64,000 bases of DNA from Youngiibacter fragilis 232.1. GTDB lineage: Bacteria; Bacillota; Clostridia; Clostridiales; Clostridiaceae. Location: positions 52,072 to 116,071 of the forward strand of contig NZ_AXUN02000181.1 of assembly GCF_000495435.3 (NCBI RefSeq). The letters are read 5' to 3'. Position numbers and translations under genes: made by a program. This document shows positions 34,818 through 43,986 of this stretch, one piece after another. The notes under the pieces were generated by a model, which saw only the letters and a list, made by a program, of their open reading frames with translations, ran no database searches and was not told the origin of the DNA. Each line of letters starts with the position of its first letter. Position 1 is the stretch's first letter.

Positions 34818-35323
34818 CATATGTGATCATTGAAAGAGAGTCCTATATTACAGGCTACACCAGAAATGGTGTGGCTTTTACTTTTGATAAGGTTGATTAC
34901 GATAAGGTACGAAAGCATAGCTGGCACCTGTCGAAGAAGGGGTATATTTCAACAAAGAGAAAAGGGAAGGTAGTGCCTATCCATAAAGTGATCCTTAAAT
35001 ATCCATCCTGGATGGAAGTGGACCATATCTCAAGAGACAGGCTGGACAACAGAATATCCAACCTAAGAGTGTGTAACCACCAGGAGAACTGCTTCAACCA
35101 AAGCCTCAAGAGGACAAATACCTCGGGCTACATAGGGGTAAGCAAGGCAAAGCGCAAGAATGCTTTCGAAGCTTACATACATTTCTGTGGAAGGAAGTAC
35201 CACATAGGGACCTTCGAGGATTCTAAGCTGGCAGCAAAGGTTAGGGACAATGCAGCTTCAATGTTATTTGGTGAGTTTGCTTCTCTCAATTTTCCAAAAG
35301 AATGCGGTGAGATAACTGGCTAG
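34814..35323 (+). CDS. HNH homing endonuclease with AP2 domain
   Basis: A 169-aa free-standing homing endonuclease. The HNH nuclease lies in VPIHKVILKYPSWMEVDHIS, RLDNRISNLRVCNHQENCFN. The C-terminal AP2-like DNA-binding domain is TSGYIGVSKAKRKNAFEAYI, HFCGRKYHIGTFEDS and a FGEFASLNF end. The start is a TTG at 34814, 4 nt overlapping terS and behind GGGAGGTGCTGGAGA. It sits exactly at the terS/terL junction, which it splits by about 500 bp. This is a selfish gene that uses the packaging locus as its home, not a packaging protein. Confidence 0.88.
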   Translation: MTYVIIERESYITGYTRNGVAFTFDKVDYDKVRKHSWHLSKKGYISTKRKGKVVPIHKVILKYPSWMEVDHISRDRLDNRISNLRVCNHQENCFNQSLKRTNTSGYIGVSKAKRKNAFEAYIHFCGRKYHIGTFEDSKLAAKVRDNAASMLFGEFASLNFPKECGEITG

Positions 35324-35357
35324 TAAGAAAAGCGATCTGTTTGTCCCAACAAAGTTT

Positions 35358-36917
35358 ATGCTGCCAACATCAACCTACATGCCAGAAAGAGCTGACCATA
35401 CTGTAAGGTTTATTGAGAACCTGAGACACACTAAGGGTGAATGGTATAATCAGCCATTCAAGCTCCTCCCATGGCAGGAGACAATCATCAGAAACATATT
35501 TGGAATCATAAAGCCAAATGGATTCCGGCAAATAACAACTGCCTATGTTGAGATTGCCAAGAAGCAGGGAAAGACAGAACTTGGAGCTGCACTTGCTCTC
35601 TACATGCTTACTGCTGATGGTGAGCGAGGAGCTGAGATCTATAGCTGCGCTGCAGACAGAGCCCAGGCCAGCTTAATATACAACGTGGCGGTGGACATGA
35701 TCTCATTAAGTCCAGCTCTAAAGAAAAGGCTAAAGGTTGTAGCATCACAGAAAAGAATAGTGTATCCAGCCATGAACTCATTCTATCAGGTGCTTTCAAG
35801 CGAAGCTTATTCAAAGCATGGTATCTCACCAACAGCGGTGCTCTTTGATGAGACTCATGTTGCTAATAGGGAGATGATGAATGTCATGCTGCATGGAGCA
35901 TCTGATGCGAGAAGACAACCGGTGAACTTCCTAATCACAACAGCAGGAAATGACTTCAATAGCATAGGCTACGAGCTCCATCAGAAGGCAATGGATATCA
36001 TGGAGGGGAGAAAGGTTGATCCAACATTCTATCCAACCATCTATGCTGCAGATGAAAATGACGACTGGACAAATCCTGAAGTCTGGAAGAAAGCTAATCC
36101 CAGCCTTGGAATAACAGTTCAGGAAGATAAGATCAAGATTGCCTGTGAAAATGCCAGGCAGAATGCAGCGGAGGAAAATTTGTTCAAGCAACTAAGGCTA
36201 TGCATTTGGGTTAAGCAATCAGTCAGATGGATGCAGATGCACCATTGGGATGAATGCGACTTTGCAGTAAATCCAGATGAGTTAATTGGGCGAGAGTGCT
36301 TCGCTGGTCTAGACCTTTCAAGTTCAATAGACATAACAGCATTTGTTCTTGTGTTCCCACCAAGGACCGAGGATGAGAGATATGTAATACTCCCATATTT
36401 TTGGATCCCTGAGGATAATCTTCAGAACAGAGTAAGAAGGGACCATGTTCCCTATGATACCTGGGAGAAGCAGGGCTTTATTAAAACAACTGACGGGAAT
36501 GTGGTCCATTATGGTTACATAGAAAACTTCATTGAGGAACTTGGTACAACGTACAACATAAAAGAGATTGCCTTTGATAGATGGGGAGCGGTGCAGATGG
36601 TCCAGAACCTTGAAGGAATGGGCTTCACTGTTGTTCCCTTCGGTCAAGGCTACAAGGACATGTCTCCACCAACAAAGGAGCTAATGAAGCTGACGCTTGA
36701 AAAGAAGATAGCCCACGGTGGGAATCCAGTACTTAGATGGATGATGGACAACATTTACGTCAAGACAGATCCAGCCGGAAACATAAAGCCGGACAAGGAG
36801 AAAAGTACAGAGAAGATTGACGGAGCAGTTGCCTTGATCATGGCTTTGGACAGAGCCATCAGGAATGAGATAAAGGGCAGCGTATATGATGACCGCGGGA
36901 TACTGGTCCTAAACTAA
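35358..36917 (+). CDS. terL: Terminase large subunit
   Basis: A 519-aa ATPase/nuclease motor. The ATPase motifs are the variant Walker A EIAKKQGKT at 65-73 and Walker B AVLFDETH with Asp164-Glu165. The nuclease domain has FAGLDLSSSIDIT near 315-327, IAFDRWGAVQ near 404 and KIDGAVALIMALD near 491. The first ATG is at 35358 without a ribosome site. The frame is open back to 35316 (CTG GCT AGT AAG AAA AGC), and those extra residues look coding. The original start, probably a TTG coupled to terS, seems to have been displaced by the homing endonuclease. The true start here is uncertain. Confidence 0.92.
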   Translation: MLPTSTYMPERADHTVRFIENLRHTKGEWYNQPFKLLPWQETIIRNIFGIIKPNGFRQITTAYVEIAKKQGKTELGAALALYMLTADGERGAEIYSCAADRAQASLIYNVAVDMISLSPALKKRLKVVASQKRIVYPAMNSFYQVLSSEAYSKHGISPTAVLFDETHVANREMMNVMLHGASDARRQPVNFLITTAGNDFNSIGYELHQKAMDIMEGRKVDPTFYPTIYAADENDDWTNPEVWKKANPSLGITVQEDKIKIACENARQNAAEENLFKQLRLCIWVKQSVRWMQMHHWDECDFAVNPDELIGRECFAGLDLSSSIDITAFVLVFPPRTEDERYVILPYFWIPEDNLQNRVRRDHVPYDTWEKQGFIKTTDGNVVHYGYIENFIEELGTTYNIKEIAFDRWGAVQMVQNLEGMGFTVVPFGQGYKDMSPPTKELMKLTLEKKIAHGGNPVLRWMMDNIYVKTDPAGNIKPDKEKSTEKIDGAVALIMALDRAIRNEIKGSVYDDRGILVLN

Positions 36918-36934
36918 TACACAAATATCAAGAT

Positions 36935-36968
36935 TAGCTTGCTATATATATCTTTTAGAGTGATATAT
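36935..36968 (+). promoter_or_regulatory. Conserved 34-nt phage element, copy 2
   Basis: Same fixed blocks as 33453-33486: TAGCTTGCTATA, seven different bases, TTTAGAGTGATATAT. A CAAGA follows at the same distance in both. It precedes the gene at 37001 by 32 nt. Confidence 0.6.
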
Positions 36969-37000
36969 GTAATAACAAGATAACCAAGGAGGGTTTGTGT

Positions 37001-37357
37001 ATGAAAAAAGGTGATTTTCTAATCACTAAGAATGGAAAGACAGTCTGCAAAATCATAGGTAAATGGGGCAGCGACTTCATACTCGAGAACATCAACGAAG
37101 TGGATGTAGATGTGATGCTGTATGGAGATGCAGAGCTTCAGAGACTAATCGAAGAAGGTACATTCAGAAAGTTCAACCCAACAGGAATCAAGGTACAGGA
37201 TAGCAAAGCAGTTGAACTCTTTAATGGACTTATAGATATGGTTGAAGGAGACCTGGAGACAATTGGTAAGAAGGTCAACATCACTGCTCAGAAGTATGCA
37301 AGCAACATCCTTGAGGAACTAAGGAGTGCCTTGGAAGAGTTGGAGGAAGAAAGATGA
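37001..37357 (+). CDS. Hypothetical phage protein, 118 aa
   Basis: No recognised family. The N-terminal part (KKGDFLITKNGKTVCKIIGK) looks like a small beta-barrel, the C-terminal part (ITAQKYASNILEELRSALEE) a long amphipathic helix that could dimerise. The ATG at 37001 follows AAGGAGGG. It starts a three-gene unit with the conserved 34-nt element in front and a GAAA-loop terminator behind; the next gene overlaps by 4 nt. The unit sits between terL and the portal gene and is probably not structural. Confidence 0.6.
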   Translation: MKKGDFLITKNGKTVCKIIGKWGSDFILENINEVDVDVMLYGDAELQRLIEEGTFRKFNPTGIKVQDSKAVELFNGLIDMVEGDLETIGKKVNITAQKYASNILEELRSALEELEEER

Positions 37358-37578
37358 GCGACAGGTTTTTCACTCAGACACGATGCGACAGGTGCCATAA
37401 GGAACTTAAGGATGGAAGGACAATGTCAATGTTCAACACAGACTGCATTTGCATGGAGTGCATGGTAAAGGAGACAAAAGACAAAGACTACAAGAAGGCG
37501 GTGGAGGCAGATAATGCTGAGATCAGGAAAGGCAACTTCAACTACGAAGGGATCCGAGGAGGTAAGCGCAATGGCTAA
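37354..37578 (+). CDS. Small zinc-ribbon protein, 74 aa
   Basis: The ATGA overlap with the previous gene shows coupling. TRCDRCHKEL and DCICMECMVKET give two C-x2-C knuckles about 20 residues apart, the pattern of a zinc ribbon. The rest is charged. Role unknown; similar small zinc proteins recur in phage genomes at this position. Confidence 0.6.
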   Translation: MSDRFFTQTRCDRCHKELKDGRTMSMFNTDCICMECMVKETKDKDYKKAVEADNAEIRKGNFNYEGIRGGKRNG

Positions 37579-38062
37579 GGCTGTTTTCTTAAGGAAGCCA
37601 GTTGATGTGACAGAACTGAAGTCGAGGGCTACAAAGCCTTCTGAAGGCACACAGTTTGTCATCGAAGAGATTGTGGAACTTACTCAAGTTGAATACGACA
37701 ACTTTGCAGGTACCCTCTTGGACGATTATCCCTTCATCGAGCAAAACCTACATGCAATGTATGTGGACACCAATGGCGTCTATCACTGTATTTATGTAAA
37801 GGCCGAGGGAGCTAAGGAAGGTGTGCTTTGTGAATCTGAAGGGCATTCTTATTGCCGGTACGGATGTTACTATGCAGAACCTGGACTTTTAACGGACAAG
37901 CTTAAGGAGCAAATTTTAGACATCCGAGATTCAGGTAAGTATTCGATGTTTGATATTTATGGTGTCCAACGAGAAGCATACAATAATGACTATTTCGAAT
38001 TAGTATTGTTCATTGACGAGCACAAGAAAGAATACCTGGAATTCATACTTTATGGAGAATAG
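37571..38062 (+). CDS. Hypothetical phage protein, 163 aa
   Basis: A soluble, acidic protein without recognised motifs. The N-terminal AKAVFLRKPVDVTELKSRAT and the FVIEEIVELTQVEYDNFAGT segments suggest an alpha-beta fold; the middle contains Cys, His and aromatic residues (SEGHSYCRYGCYYAEPG) that might bind metal. The frame opens at 37514, but the ATG at 37571 behind CGAGGAGGTAAGCGCA is the likely start and overlaps the previous gene by 8 nt. It ends a small operon closed by the hairpin at 38074. Confidence 0.65.
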   Translation: MAKAVFLRKPVDVTELKSRATKPSEGTQFVIEEIVELTQVEYDNFAGTLLDDYPFIEQNLHAMYVDTNGVYHCIYVKAEGAKEGVLCESEGHSYCRYGCYYAEPGLLTDKLKEQILDIRDSGKYSMFDIYGVQREAYNNDYFELVLFIDEHKKEYLEFILYGE

Positions 38063-38073
38063 AATTATCAGCC

Positions 38074-38100
38074 AAGCACTTCGAAAGAGGTGCTTTTATT
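38074..38100 (+). terminator. GAAA-loop hairpin with T-tract
   Basis: AAGCACTTC-GAAA-GAGGTGCTT (9 bp, one G-T) followed by TTATTTT. A convincing intrinsic terminator between the 37001-38062 unit and the head operon. Confidence 0.75.
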
Positions 38101-38130
38101 TTGCACAGAATTAGTTGGAGGAGGTATAAA

Positions 38131-39408
38131 ATGCAGATACCTATACTTGGAAGGCTATTCAGGTCAAGAGATAATCCGATCTCAAATACATATTTTGGAA
38201 GCAACTACAGCTTCTTCTTTGGAAGTACAAGCAGCGGTAAAACAGTGAACGAGAGGACTGCAATGCAGACCACTGCAGTATACGCATGTGTAAGGATCCT
38301 AGCAGAAACAATTGCTAGCTTACCTCTTCATGTATATGAGCATACATCAAATGGTAAAGAGAAAGCATTGGATCACAGGCTTTACCGGATCCTCCATGAT
38401 GAACCAAATCCTGAGATGACTTCATTCGTGTTTAGAGAAACACTTATGAGTCATCTTTTGCTTTGGGGAAATGCATATGCACAGATCATTAGAGACGGCA
38501 GAGGGAATGTGCTGTCTCTATATCCACTGCTCCCAGATCGAATTGTTGTAGATAGGAACTCCAATGGAGATCTGATCTACGAATACAGGAATGAATCTGG
38601 TTCAATCAAGCTAAGACGAGAGGACGTGCTTCACATTCCAGGGCTTGGCTTTGATGGCCTTGTTGGTTACTCACCAATCGCTATGGCAAAGAACGCTGTG
38701 GGTATGGCAATAGCGACAGAAGAGTATGGTGCTACCTTCTTTGCTAATGGAGCTAATCCAGGTGGAGTACTTGAGCATCCAGGCGTAGTGAAGGATCCAA
38801 AGAGAGTAAGGGACAGCTGGAACGCAGTGTATCAGGGCAGCAGCAATGCGCACAGAGTTGCCGTCCTCGAGGAAGGAATGAAGTTTCAGAGCATTGGGAT
38901 ACCCCCTGAGCAGGCACAGTTCCTGGAGACAAGAAAATTTCAGACCGAGGAGATATGCAGAATCTTCCGGGTGCCACCACACCTAGTGGCGTCACTTGAT
39001 AGAGCTACATTCTCAAATATCGAACACCAATCAATTAGCTTCATAGACAATACAATAATCCCCTGGGTATCAAGGCTTGAGCAGTCAATGCAGAAGGCCT
39101 TGTTTTCATATGATGACAAAAAGAAGTACTTCGTTAAGTTCAATTTGAACGGAAGGTTAAGAGGTGATGCGGCATCAAGAGCAAGCTTCTACCAGACCAT
39201 GAGACAGAACGGAATCATGTCAGCTAATGACATAAGGGAGCTTGAGGAGATGAACCTGATACCGGAGGAGCTCGGAGGGAACAAGTACATGGTAAATGCT
39301 GCAATGATGGACATGGCAAGTGTGCCAAAACTGATGGAACCTGATCTCGAAGGAGGTGAGAAAGAAAATGAAACTAAAAAAGTTTTGGAACTGGGTGGAA
39401 AGCGATGA
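38131..39408 (+). CDS. Portal protein (HK97 family)
   Basis: A 425-aa portal, the ring at the capsid vertex through which DNA is packaged. The NERTAMQTTAVYACVRILAE N-terminal segment, ASLPLHVYEH, HRLYRILHDEPNPEMTSF, LLLWGNAYAQII and the C-terminal FNLNGRLRGDAASRASFYQT are all signature HK97/phi-105-type portal sequence. The ATG at 38131 follows GGAGGAGGTATAAA; an earlier in-frame start at 38101 lies inside the terminator region. The end overlaps the prohead protease gene by 41 nt. Confidence 0.93.
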   Translation: MQIPILGRLFRSRDNPISNTYFGSNYSFFFGSTSSGKTVNERTAMQTTAVYACVRILAETIASLPLHVYEHTSNGKEKALDHRLYRILHDEPNPEMTSFVFRETLMSHLLLWGNAYAQIIRDGRGNVLSLYPLLPDRIVVDRNSNGDLIYEYRNESGSIKLRREDVLHIPGLGFDGLVGYSPIAMAKNAVGMAIATEEYGATFFANGANPGGVLEHPGVVKDPKRVRDSWNAVYQGSSNAHRVAVLEEGMKFQSIGIPPEQAQFLETRKFQTEEICRIFRVPPHLVASLDRATFSNIEHQSISFIDNTIIPWVSRLEQSMQKALFSYDDKKKYFVKFNLNGRLRGDAASRASFYQTMRQNGIMSANDIRELEEMNLIPEELGGNKYMVNAAMMDMASVPKLMEPDLEGGEKENETKKVLELGGKR

Positions 39409-42400
39409 AGGACGCACCTTATACCTTGATGGCGCAATAGCAAATGAGACTTGGTACGGAGATGTGCGCTCGGATAGGGCATAAATAAAAGTGTAATTGG
39501 TAACACACAGAGTAGGTAACTCTGTAAGCAAATGGGCTAACCGAAAGGCGAAAGCTGACACGGGAACATAGCATGCCCATAAAGCGGTAAGTTTCTCATA
39601 GGCAACAGAGAACGACTGAACTGCAATGCTAAGTAGATATGAGGATAAAACTGTACTTGTTGAATGTGAGTTTCAAGTCCCAGTTTACCAAGGGCTAAGG
39701 AAATTTTGTCTGATACCTTAGATACGAATGTAGTTTATTATCGTCACCGATAAATTTTTTACCTCCATATTCGTATGACGTGCAAGAGAACTTGTGCAAA
39801 CGAAACGAAAGCATATCCGACAATCTACAACCAGTTATTTATGCTAACCGAGGATACCCTAAAAACCAATGCTTGAAAAAGCTATAGCTTTTCTGAAGTT
39901 TGAATATGGTTCATGGGTACGGAGCCTTCATAGTAGTTCGAGGTGGATAATGCCCACTACATGGCGAAGGAAGGCAGTTGTTACGGTCAAAAAAAGATGA
40001 AAGTTAGGGAGGAAAACCTCAATGGCAGAGATGCTACCAACAACAGAAATTTTGACAAGAATAAGTAAAAACTCATTGAAAAATCCAAATGAAACATTCA
40101 CACGAGTGTTTAGGTATATGTTACGTCCAGATATATGGTTTTTGGCTTATAAAAATTTGTATGCGAATAATGGGGCGTCAACAAAGGGAATAAATAATGA
40201 TACCGCCGATGGATTTAGTGAAAAGACAATCTCAAATATCATTAAATCATTGGAAAACGGCGAATTTTGTCCAACCCCTGTAAGACGAACCTATATAGCA
40301 AAAAAAAGTTCAGATAAAAAGCGACCTCTTGGTATTCCAACCTTCACGGACAAGCTCGTTCAGGAAGTATTGCGTATGGTTTTAGAGGCAATTTATGAGC
40401 CTGTTTTTATGGACTGTTCACACGGTTTCAGGCCCAACAGAAGTTGTAATACTGCTCTTAAAAGTCTGCGTCTGAAATTCACAGGGGCAAAGTGGTTTGT
40501 CGAAGGTGATATAAGAGGTTGTTTTGATAACATCGACCATTCGGTGTTAATAAGATTATTGAACCAGAAAATAAAAGATGAGAGATTGATACAGCTTATT
40601 TATAAATTTCTTAAAGCGGGATATATGGAAGATTGGACATATCACAGGACTTACAGCGGCACGCCGCAGGGTGGTATTTTTTCCCCTGTCCTTGCAAATA
40701 TTTACTTACACGAATTAGATAAGTTTATCGTAAATCTCAAAAATGAATTTGATAAGCCAAGTGCGGAGTTGTACACGGTAGAATACCGTAAAGCACAGTG
40801 GCAAACGGTAAAAGCCAGAAAAGCCATTAAGAACTGCGACCCTAATAACAAGATACAAAAAAAACAATTCATTAAAGAAATGAAATCGGTTCGTAGTGTT
40901 CAGCTGAAAACGCCATGCAAATCCCAAACGGACAAAAAAATACAATATATTCGTTATGCGGACGACTTTATTATTGCAGTAAACGGTAGTCGTGAGGATT
41001 GTGTTGAAATAAAGAACAAACTATCACTATTCATAAGTAGCGCGTTAAAAATGCAGCTCAGTGAAGAAAAGACATTGATTACCCACAGCAGCAATTACGC
41101 AAGATTTTTGGGATATGACGTATGTATAAGAAGAAATGCAAAAGTCAAACCCAAAAAAGGCGGAATCACTGTGAGAACGTTAAATAATAAGGTTGAATTA
41201 CTAATACCGATAAAAGATAAATTGAACAAGTTCTTGTTTAACAAAGGGATAGTTTATCAAAAGAAGGACGGAACATTATTTTCGACACATCGTACAAGTT
41301 TGATACGCTTATCAGACCTGGAAATTGTATCAACTTACAATTCTGAGTTGAGGGGTATTTGCAATTATTATTCACTGGCAAGTAACTACTGTCAATTACG
41401 GTATTTTGCATACCTCATGGAGTACAGTTGCTTAAAAACATTAGCAGCAAAACACAATTCGTATATTTCCAAGATAATAAATAAATTTCAAAACGGAAAA
41501 GGCGAATGGGGTATACCCTACGAAACAAAGCAGGGACCAAAACGATGTTATTTTGCAAAATATTCCGACTGTAAAAGCGGTAAAGACTATACGGATAAAA
41601 TTACAAAAGCGGCAATTATATATGGATTTTCAAGAAATACTCTTGAAGAACGTATAAAAGCTAAAGTTTGCGAATTGTGCGGTAAAACAAATGCGGACCA
41701 TTATGAAATTCATCATATTCATAAAGTCAAAGACCTGAAAGGTAAAGCTGACTGGGAACGTGCTATGATATCAAAACGTCGCAAAACAATGGTACTTTGC
41801 CGTAATTGCCATCATAAAATTCACAATCAATGAGAAAAAACTATTTTGTAACAATGGAGAGCCGGATACCTTGAGAGGGGTAAGTCCGGTTCGGTGAGGG
41901 GTCTGTGTAGACCTACTATGGCAACATAGCAAGGCGACACTTTCCTACTCTACGAGGTCACACCAAAGATGTTCAAGTCTGAACTGATGAATGGAGGTGG
42001 TGACATAACAATATGGATCAACTCTCCAGGTGGCGATGTCATAGCTGCCAGCCAGATATACAACATGCTGAAGGAGTATCCAGGTAATGTGACCGTGAAA
42101 ATAGATGGCCTTGCAGCAAGCGCAGCCTCGGTCATAGCAATGGCCGGAGCAAAGGTAATGATGTCCCCGGTCTCGATGCTAATGGTGCATAATCCCATGA
42201 CCATGGCTTTTGGAGATGCTGTTGAAATGGAAAAAGCTATCGCAATGCTCGGTGAGGTTAAGGAAAGCATCATAAATGCTTACGAGCTAAAGACGGGCCT
42301 ATCAAGGACAAAGCTATCTCACTTCATGGATACTGAGAGCTGGTTCAATGCAAAGAAGGCTGTGGAGCTAGGCTTTGCAGATGAGGTCATGTTTGAGAAG

Positions 42401-42550
42401 GGTAAGGAAGAGTCACATTCCATAGAAGGTGCAGTATTCAGCAAGATGACTGTACTAAACTCCCTGAAGGAGAAGTTTCCTGAGAAAGAAAAAGAAAAGA
42501 AAACTGCAATTGGCGAACTTGATAAGAGACTAAGTCTCTTGAAATATTAG
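39368..42550 (+). CDS. ClpP-like prohead protease, split by a group II intron
   Basis: Exon 1 is 39368-39463 (32 codons, from MKLKKFWNWV to ETWYGD) and exon 2 is 41954-42550 (198 codons plus stop, from EVTPKMFKSE). Joined, they give a 230-aa ClpP/S14-family head maturation protease in one clean frame. The catalytic Ser lies in GLAASAASVIAMAG, the His in MLMVHNPMT, and an INSPGGDV oxyanion region precedes them. It cleaves scaffold and capsid N termini during head assembly. The ATG follows GAGGTGAGAAAGAAA and overlaps the portal gene. Without splicing, translation of exon 1 stops a few codons inside the intron, so head maturation depends on intron splicing. Confidence 0.88.
40022..41833 (+). 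CDS. ltrA: Group II intron reverse transcriptase/maturase with HNH
   Basis: A 603-aa multifunctional intron protein. The RT domains include RPLGIPTFTDKLVQEVLRMV, HGFRPNRSCNTAL, FVEGDIRGCFDNIDH, the TPQGGIFSPVLANIYLHELD segment near 213 and the catalytic YADD near 315. A maturase X region follows, and the C-terminal DNA endonuclease is an HNH/zinc module: CELCGKTNADHYEIHHIH near 550, then KRRKTMVLCRNCHHKIH at the end. It would assist splicing and drive retrohoming. The ATG has GGGAGGAAAACCTCA in front. It is a group II protein, not a retron or DGR reverse transcriptase. Confidence 0.95.
   Translation: MAEMLPTTEILTRISKNSLKNPNETFTRVFRYMLRPDIWFLAYKNLYANNGASTKGINNDTADGFSEKTISNIIKSLENGEFCPTPVRRTYIAKKSSDKKRPLGIPTFTDKLVQEVLRMVLEAIYEPVFMDCSHGFRPNRSCNTALKSLRLKFTGAKWFVEGDIRGCFDNIDHSVLIRLLNQKIKDERLIQLIYKFLKAGYMEDWTYHRTYSGTPQGGIFSPVLANIYLHELDKFIVNLKNEFDKPSAELYTVEYRKAQWQTVKARKAIKNCDPNNKIQKKQFIKEMKSVRSVQLKTPCKSQTDKKIQYIRYADDFIIAVNGSREDCVEIKNKLSLFISSALKMQLSEEKTLITHSSNYARFLGYDVCIRRNAKVKPKKGGITVRTLNNKVELLIPIKDKLNKFLFNKGIVYQKKDGTLFSTHRTSLIRLSDLEIVSTYNSELRGICNYYSLASNYCQLRYFAYLMEYSCLKTLAAKHNSYISKIINKFQNGKGEWGIPYETKQGPKRCYFAKYSDCKSGKDYTDKITKAAIIYGFSRNTLEERIKAKVCELCGKTNADHYEIHHIHKVKDLKGKADWERAMISKRRKTMVLCRNCHHKIHNQ
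41859..41892 (+). ncRNA. Group II intron domain V
   Basis: A 34-nt hairpin starting GAGCCGGATACC and ending AAGTCCGGTTC. It has the AGC triad at its base and a GAGA-type loop, in the standard place about 25 nt after the ORF stop and 61 nt before the intron end. This is the catalytic core of the ribozyme. Confidence 0.88.
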
Positions 42551-42560
42551 GAGGAAATGA

Positions 42561-43754
42561 ATGAATAAGATATTGGAACTAAGAGAGAAAAGAGCAAAAG
42601 CGTGGGATACAGCTAAGTCATTCCTCGATTCAAAGAGAGGCAACGATGGACTAATCTCAGCTGAAGACACTGCAACCTACGATAAGATGGAAGCTGATGT
42701 TGTTAACCTTGGAAAGGAGATTGATAGACTTGAAAGGCAGCAGGCACTTGACCTTGAACTTTCTAAGGCGGTCAATACCCCCATAACCATGATGCCAAAT
42801 GGTGGAATGGAGATGAAGACCGGTAGAGCAACTGATGAGTACAAGGCTGCTTTCTGGAAGGCACTGAGGAGTAAGAATAACTTCGATATCCAGAATGCGC
42901 TGCAGATAGGAACTGACAGCGAAGGTGGTTACCTTGCACCTGACGAATTTGAAAAGGTCCTAATCCAGGCGCTGGAGGAGGAGAACCTGTTCAGGAGCCT
43001 TGCAAAGATAATAAACACATCTTCAGGTGATAAGAAAATACCGATTGTCGCTTCAAAGGGGACAGCGTCATGGGTTGAAGAAGAAGCGCCAATTCCTGAA
43101 TCCGATGATTCATTCGGACTTGTATCAATCGGAGCATACAAACTGTCTACGATGATCAAGGTTTCCGAGGAACTGCTTAATGACAGTGTATTCAACCTTG
43201 AGGCATACATAGCGAAGGAATTCGCCAGGAGGATAGGAGCAAAGGAAGAGGAGGCCTTTTTCATAGGTGATGGTACAGGAAAGCCAACAGGAATATTCAA
43301 TGCAACTGGTGGAGCAACACTCGGTGTAACTACTGCAGCAGCTACGGCAATTACTGCGGACGAGATAATAGACTTGATGTATAGTCTTAAATCGCCTTAC
43401 AGAAAAAATGCGGTTTTTGTCACCAATGATGCGACTGTTAAGGTCATAAGAAAATTGAAAGATGGAAACGGGCAGTATATCTGGCAGCCATCACTAGCTG
43501 CTGGAACACCTGATACAATCCTAAATAGGCCAGTTAAGACTTCAGCCTATGTACCGACCATAGCATCAACAGCTAAGACCATAGCCTTTGGTGATTTCGG
43601 CTACTACTGGGTTGCAGACAGGCAGGGTAGGTCCTTCCAGAGACTGAACGAGCTATATGCTGCTACCGGTCAGGTTGGATTCAAGGCAACTCAGAGGGTG
43701 GATGGAAAGCTCATACTTCCAGAGGCCATAAAGGTCCTCCAGCAGAAAGCGTAG
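42561..43754 (+). CDS. Major capsid protein (HK97 fold)
   Basis: A 397-aa capsid protein. The first about 90 residues are a coiled-coil delta domain (NKILELREKRAKAWDTAKSF, then EADVVNLGKEIDRLERQQAL) that acts as an internal scaffold and is removed by the protease encoded upstream. The rest is the HK97 fold, with SEGGYLAPDEFEKVLIQALE, the E-loop region IPIVASKGTASWVEEEA, RRIGAKEEEAFFIGDGTGKP and GDFGYYWVADRQG. Length and position after the prohead protease are standard. The ATG follows TAGGAGGAAATGA, 10 nt after the protease stop. Confidence 0.95.
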   Translation: MNKILELREKRAKAWDTAKSFLDSKRGNDGLISAEDTATYDKMEADVVNLGKEIDRLERQQALDLELSKAVNTPITMMPNGGMEMKTGRATDEYKAAFWKALRSKNNFDIQNALQIGTDSEGGYLAPDEFEKVLIQALEEENLFRSLAKIINTSSGDKKIPIVASKGTASWVEEEAPIPESDDSFGLVSIGAYKLSTMIKVSEELLNDSVFNLEAYIAKEFARRIGAKEEEAFFIGDGTGKPTGIFNATGGATLGVTTAAATAITADEIIDLMYSLKSPYRKNAVFVTNDATVKVIRKLKDGNGQYIWQPSLAAGTPDTILNRPVKTSAYVPTIASTAKTIAFGDFGYYWVADRQGRSFQRLNELYAATGQVGFKATQRVDGKLILPEAIKVLQQKA

Positions 43755-43764
43755 GTGAAGGAAT

Positions 43765-43986
43765 ATGAGTAACGTTAAGAACTATACTGAACAGGGTGGA
43801 GAAAAGACAGTGATAGGAGGAGAGCTTGAAATCGTAACTGGTGGAAAGCTCTCTTTCTCTGGAAGTGAAATGAAGCCTGCAGCTATGCAGGCTGACAGTG
43901 TAGCTTCTACTGTGGCTGGAGTGGTCGTAGATCTGAATGCTCTAATATCAAAACTTAAGGCTGCAGGTATAATGCTTTCTGAATGA
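43765..43986 (+). CDS. Head fibre-like protein, 73 aa
   Basis: A small protein with TEQGGEKTVIGGELEIVTGG, then EMKPAAMQADSVASTVAGVV and a DLNALISKLKAAGIM end. This pattern (a beta strand pair then a short collar-like helix) matches phage head fibre/decoration proteins found directly after the capsid gene in many Bacillota phages. It starts 10 nt after the capsid stop. Decoration of the capsid surface is inferred, not shown. Confidence 0.75.
   Translation: MSNVKNYTEQGGEKTVIGGELEIVTGGKLSFSGSEMKPAAMQADSVASTVAGVVVDLNALISKLKAAGIMLSE

Larger units (their letters stand above)
39464..41953 (+). mobile_element. Group II intron, 2490 bp
   Basis: The intron begins GTGCGCTCGG, the GUGYG rule, and ends CCTACTCTAC (AY rule). 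The exons on either side join in frame as TGG TAC GGA GAT + GAG GTC ACA. It encodes a reverse transcriptase/maturase (40022-41833) and has a clear domain V (41859-41892). About 560 nt before the ORF hold domains I-III. It lies in a coding gene rather than behind a terminator, which speaks against class IIC. Both ends and all protein motifs appear intact, so it may still move. Confidence 0.92.

Noticed and set aside
40022..41833. Retron or diversity-generating retroelement reverse transcriptase
   Set aside because: The protein has maturase and HNH regions and lies inside an RNA with GUGYG/AY ends and domain V. It is a group II intron protein.
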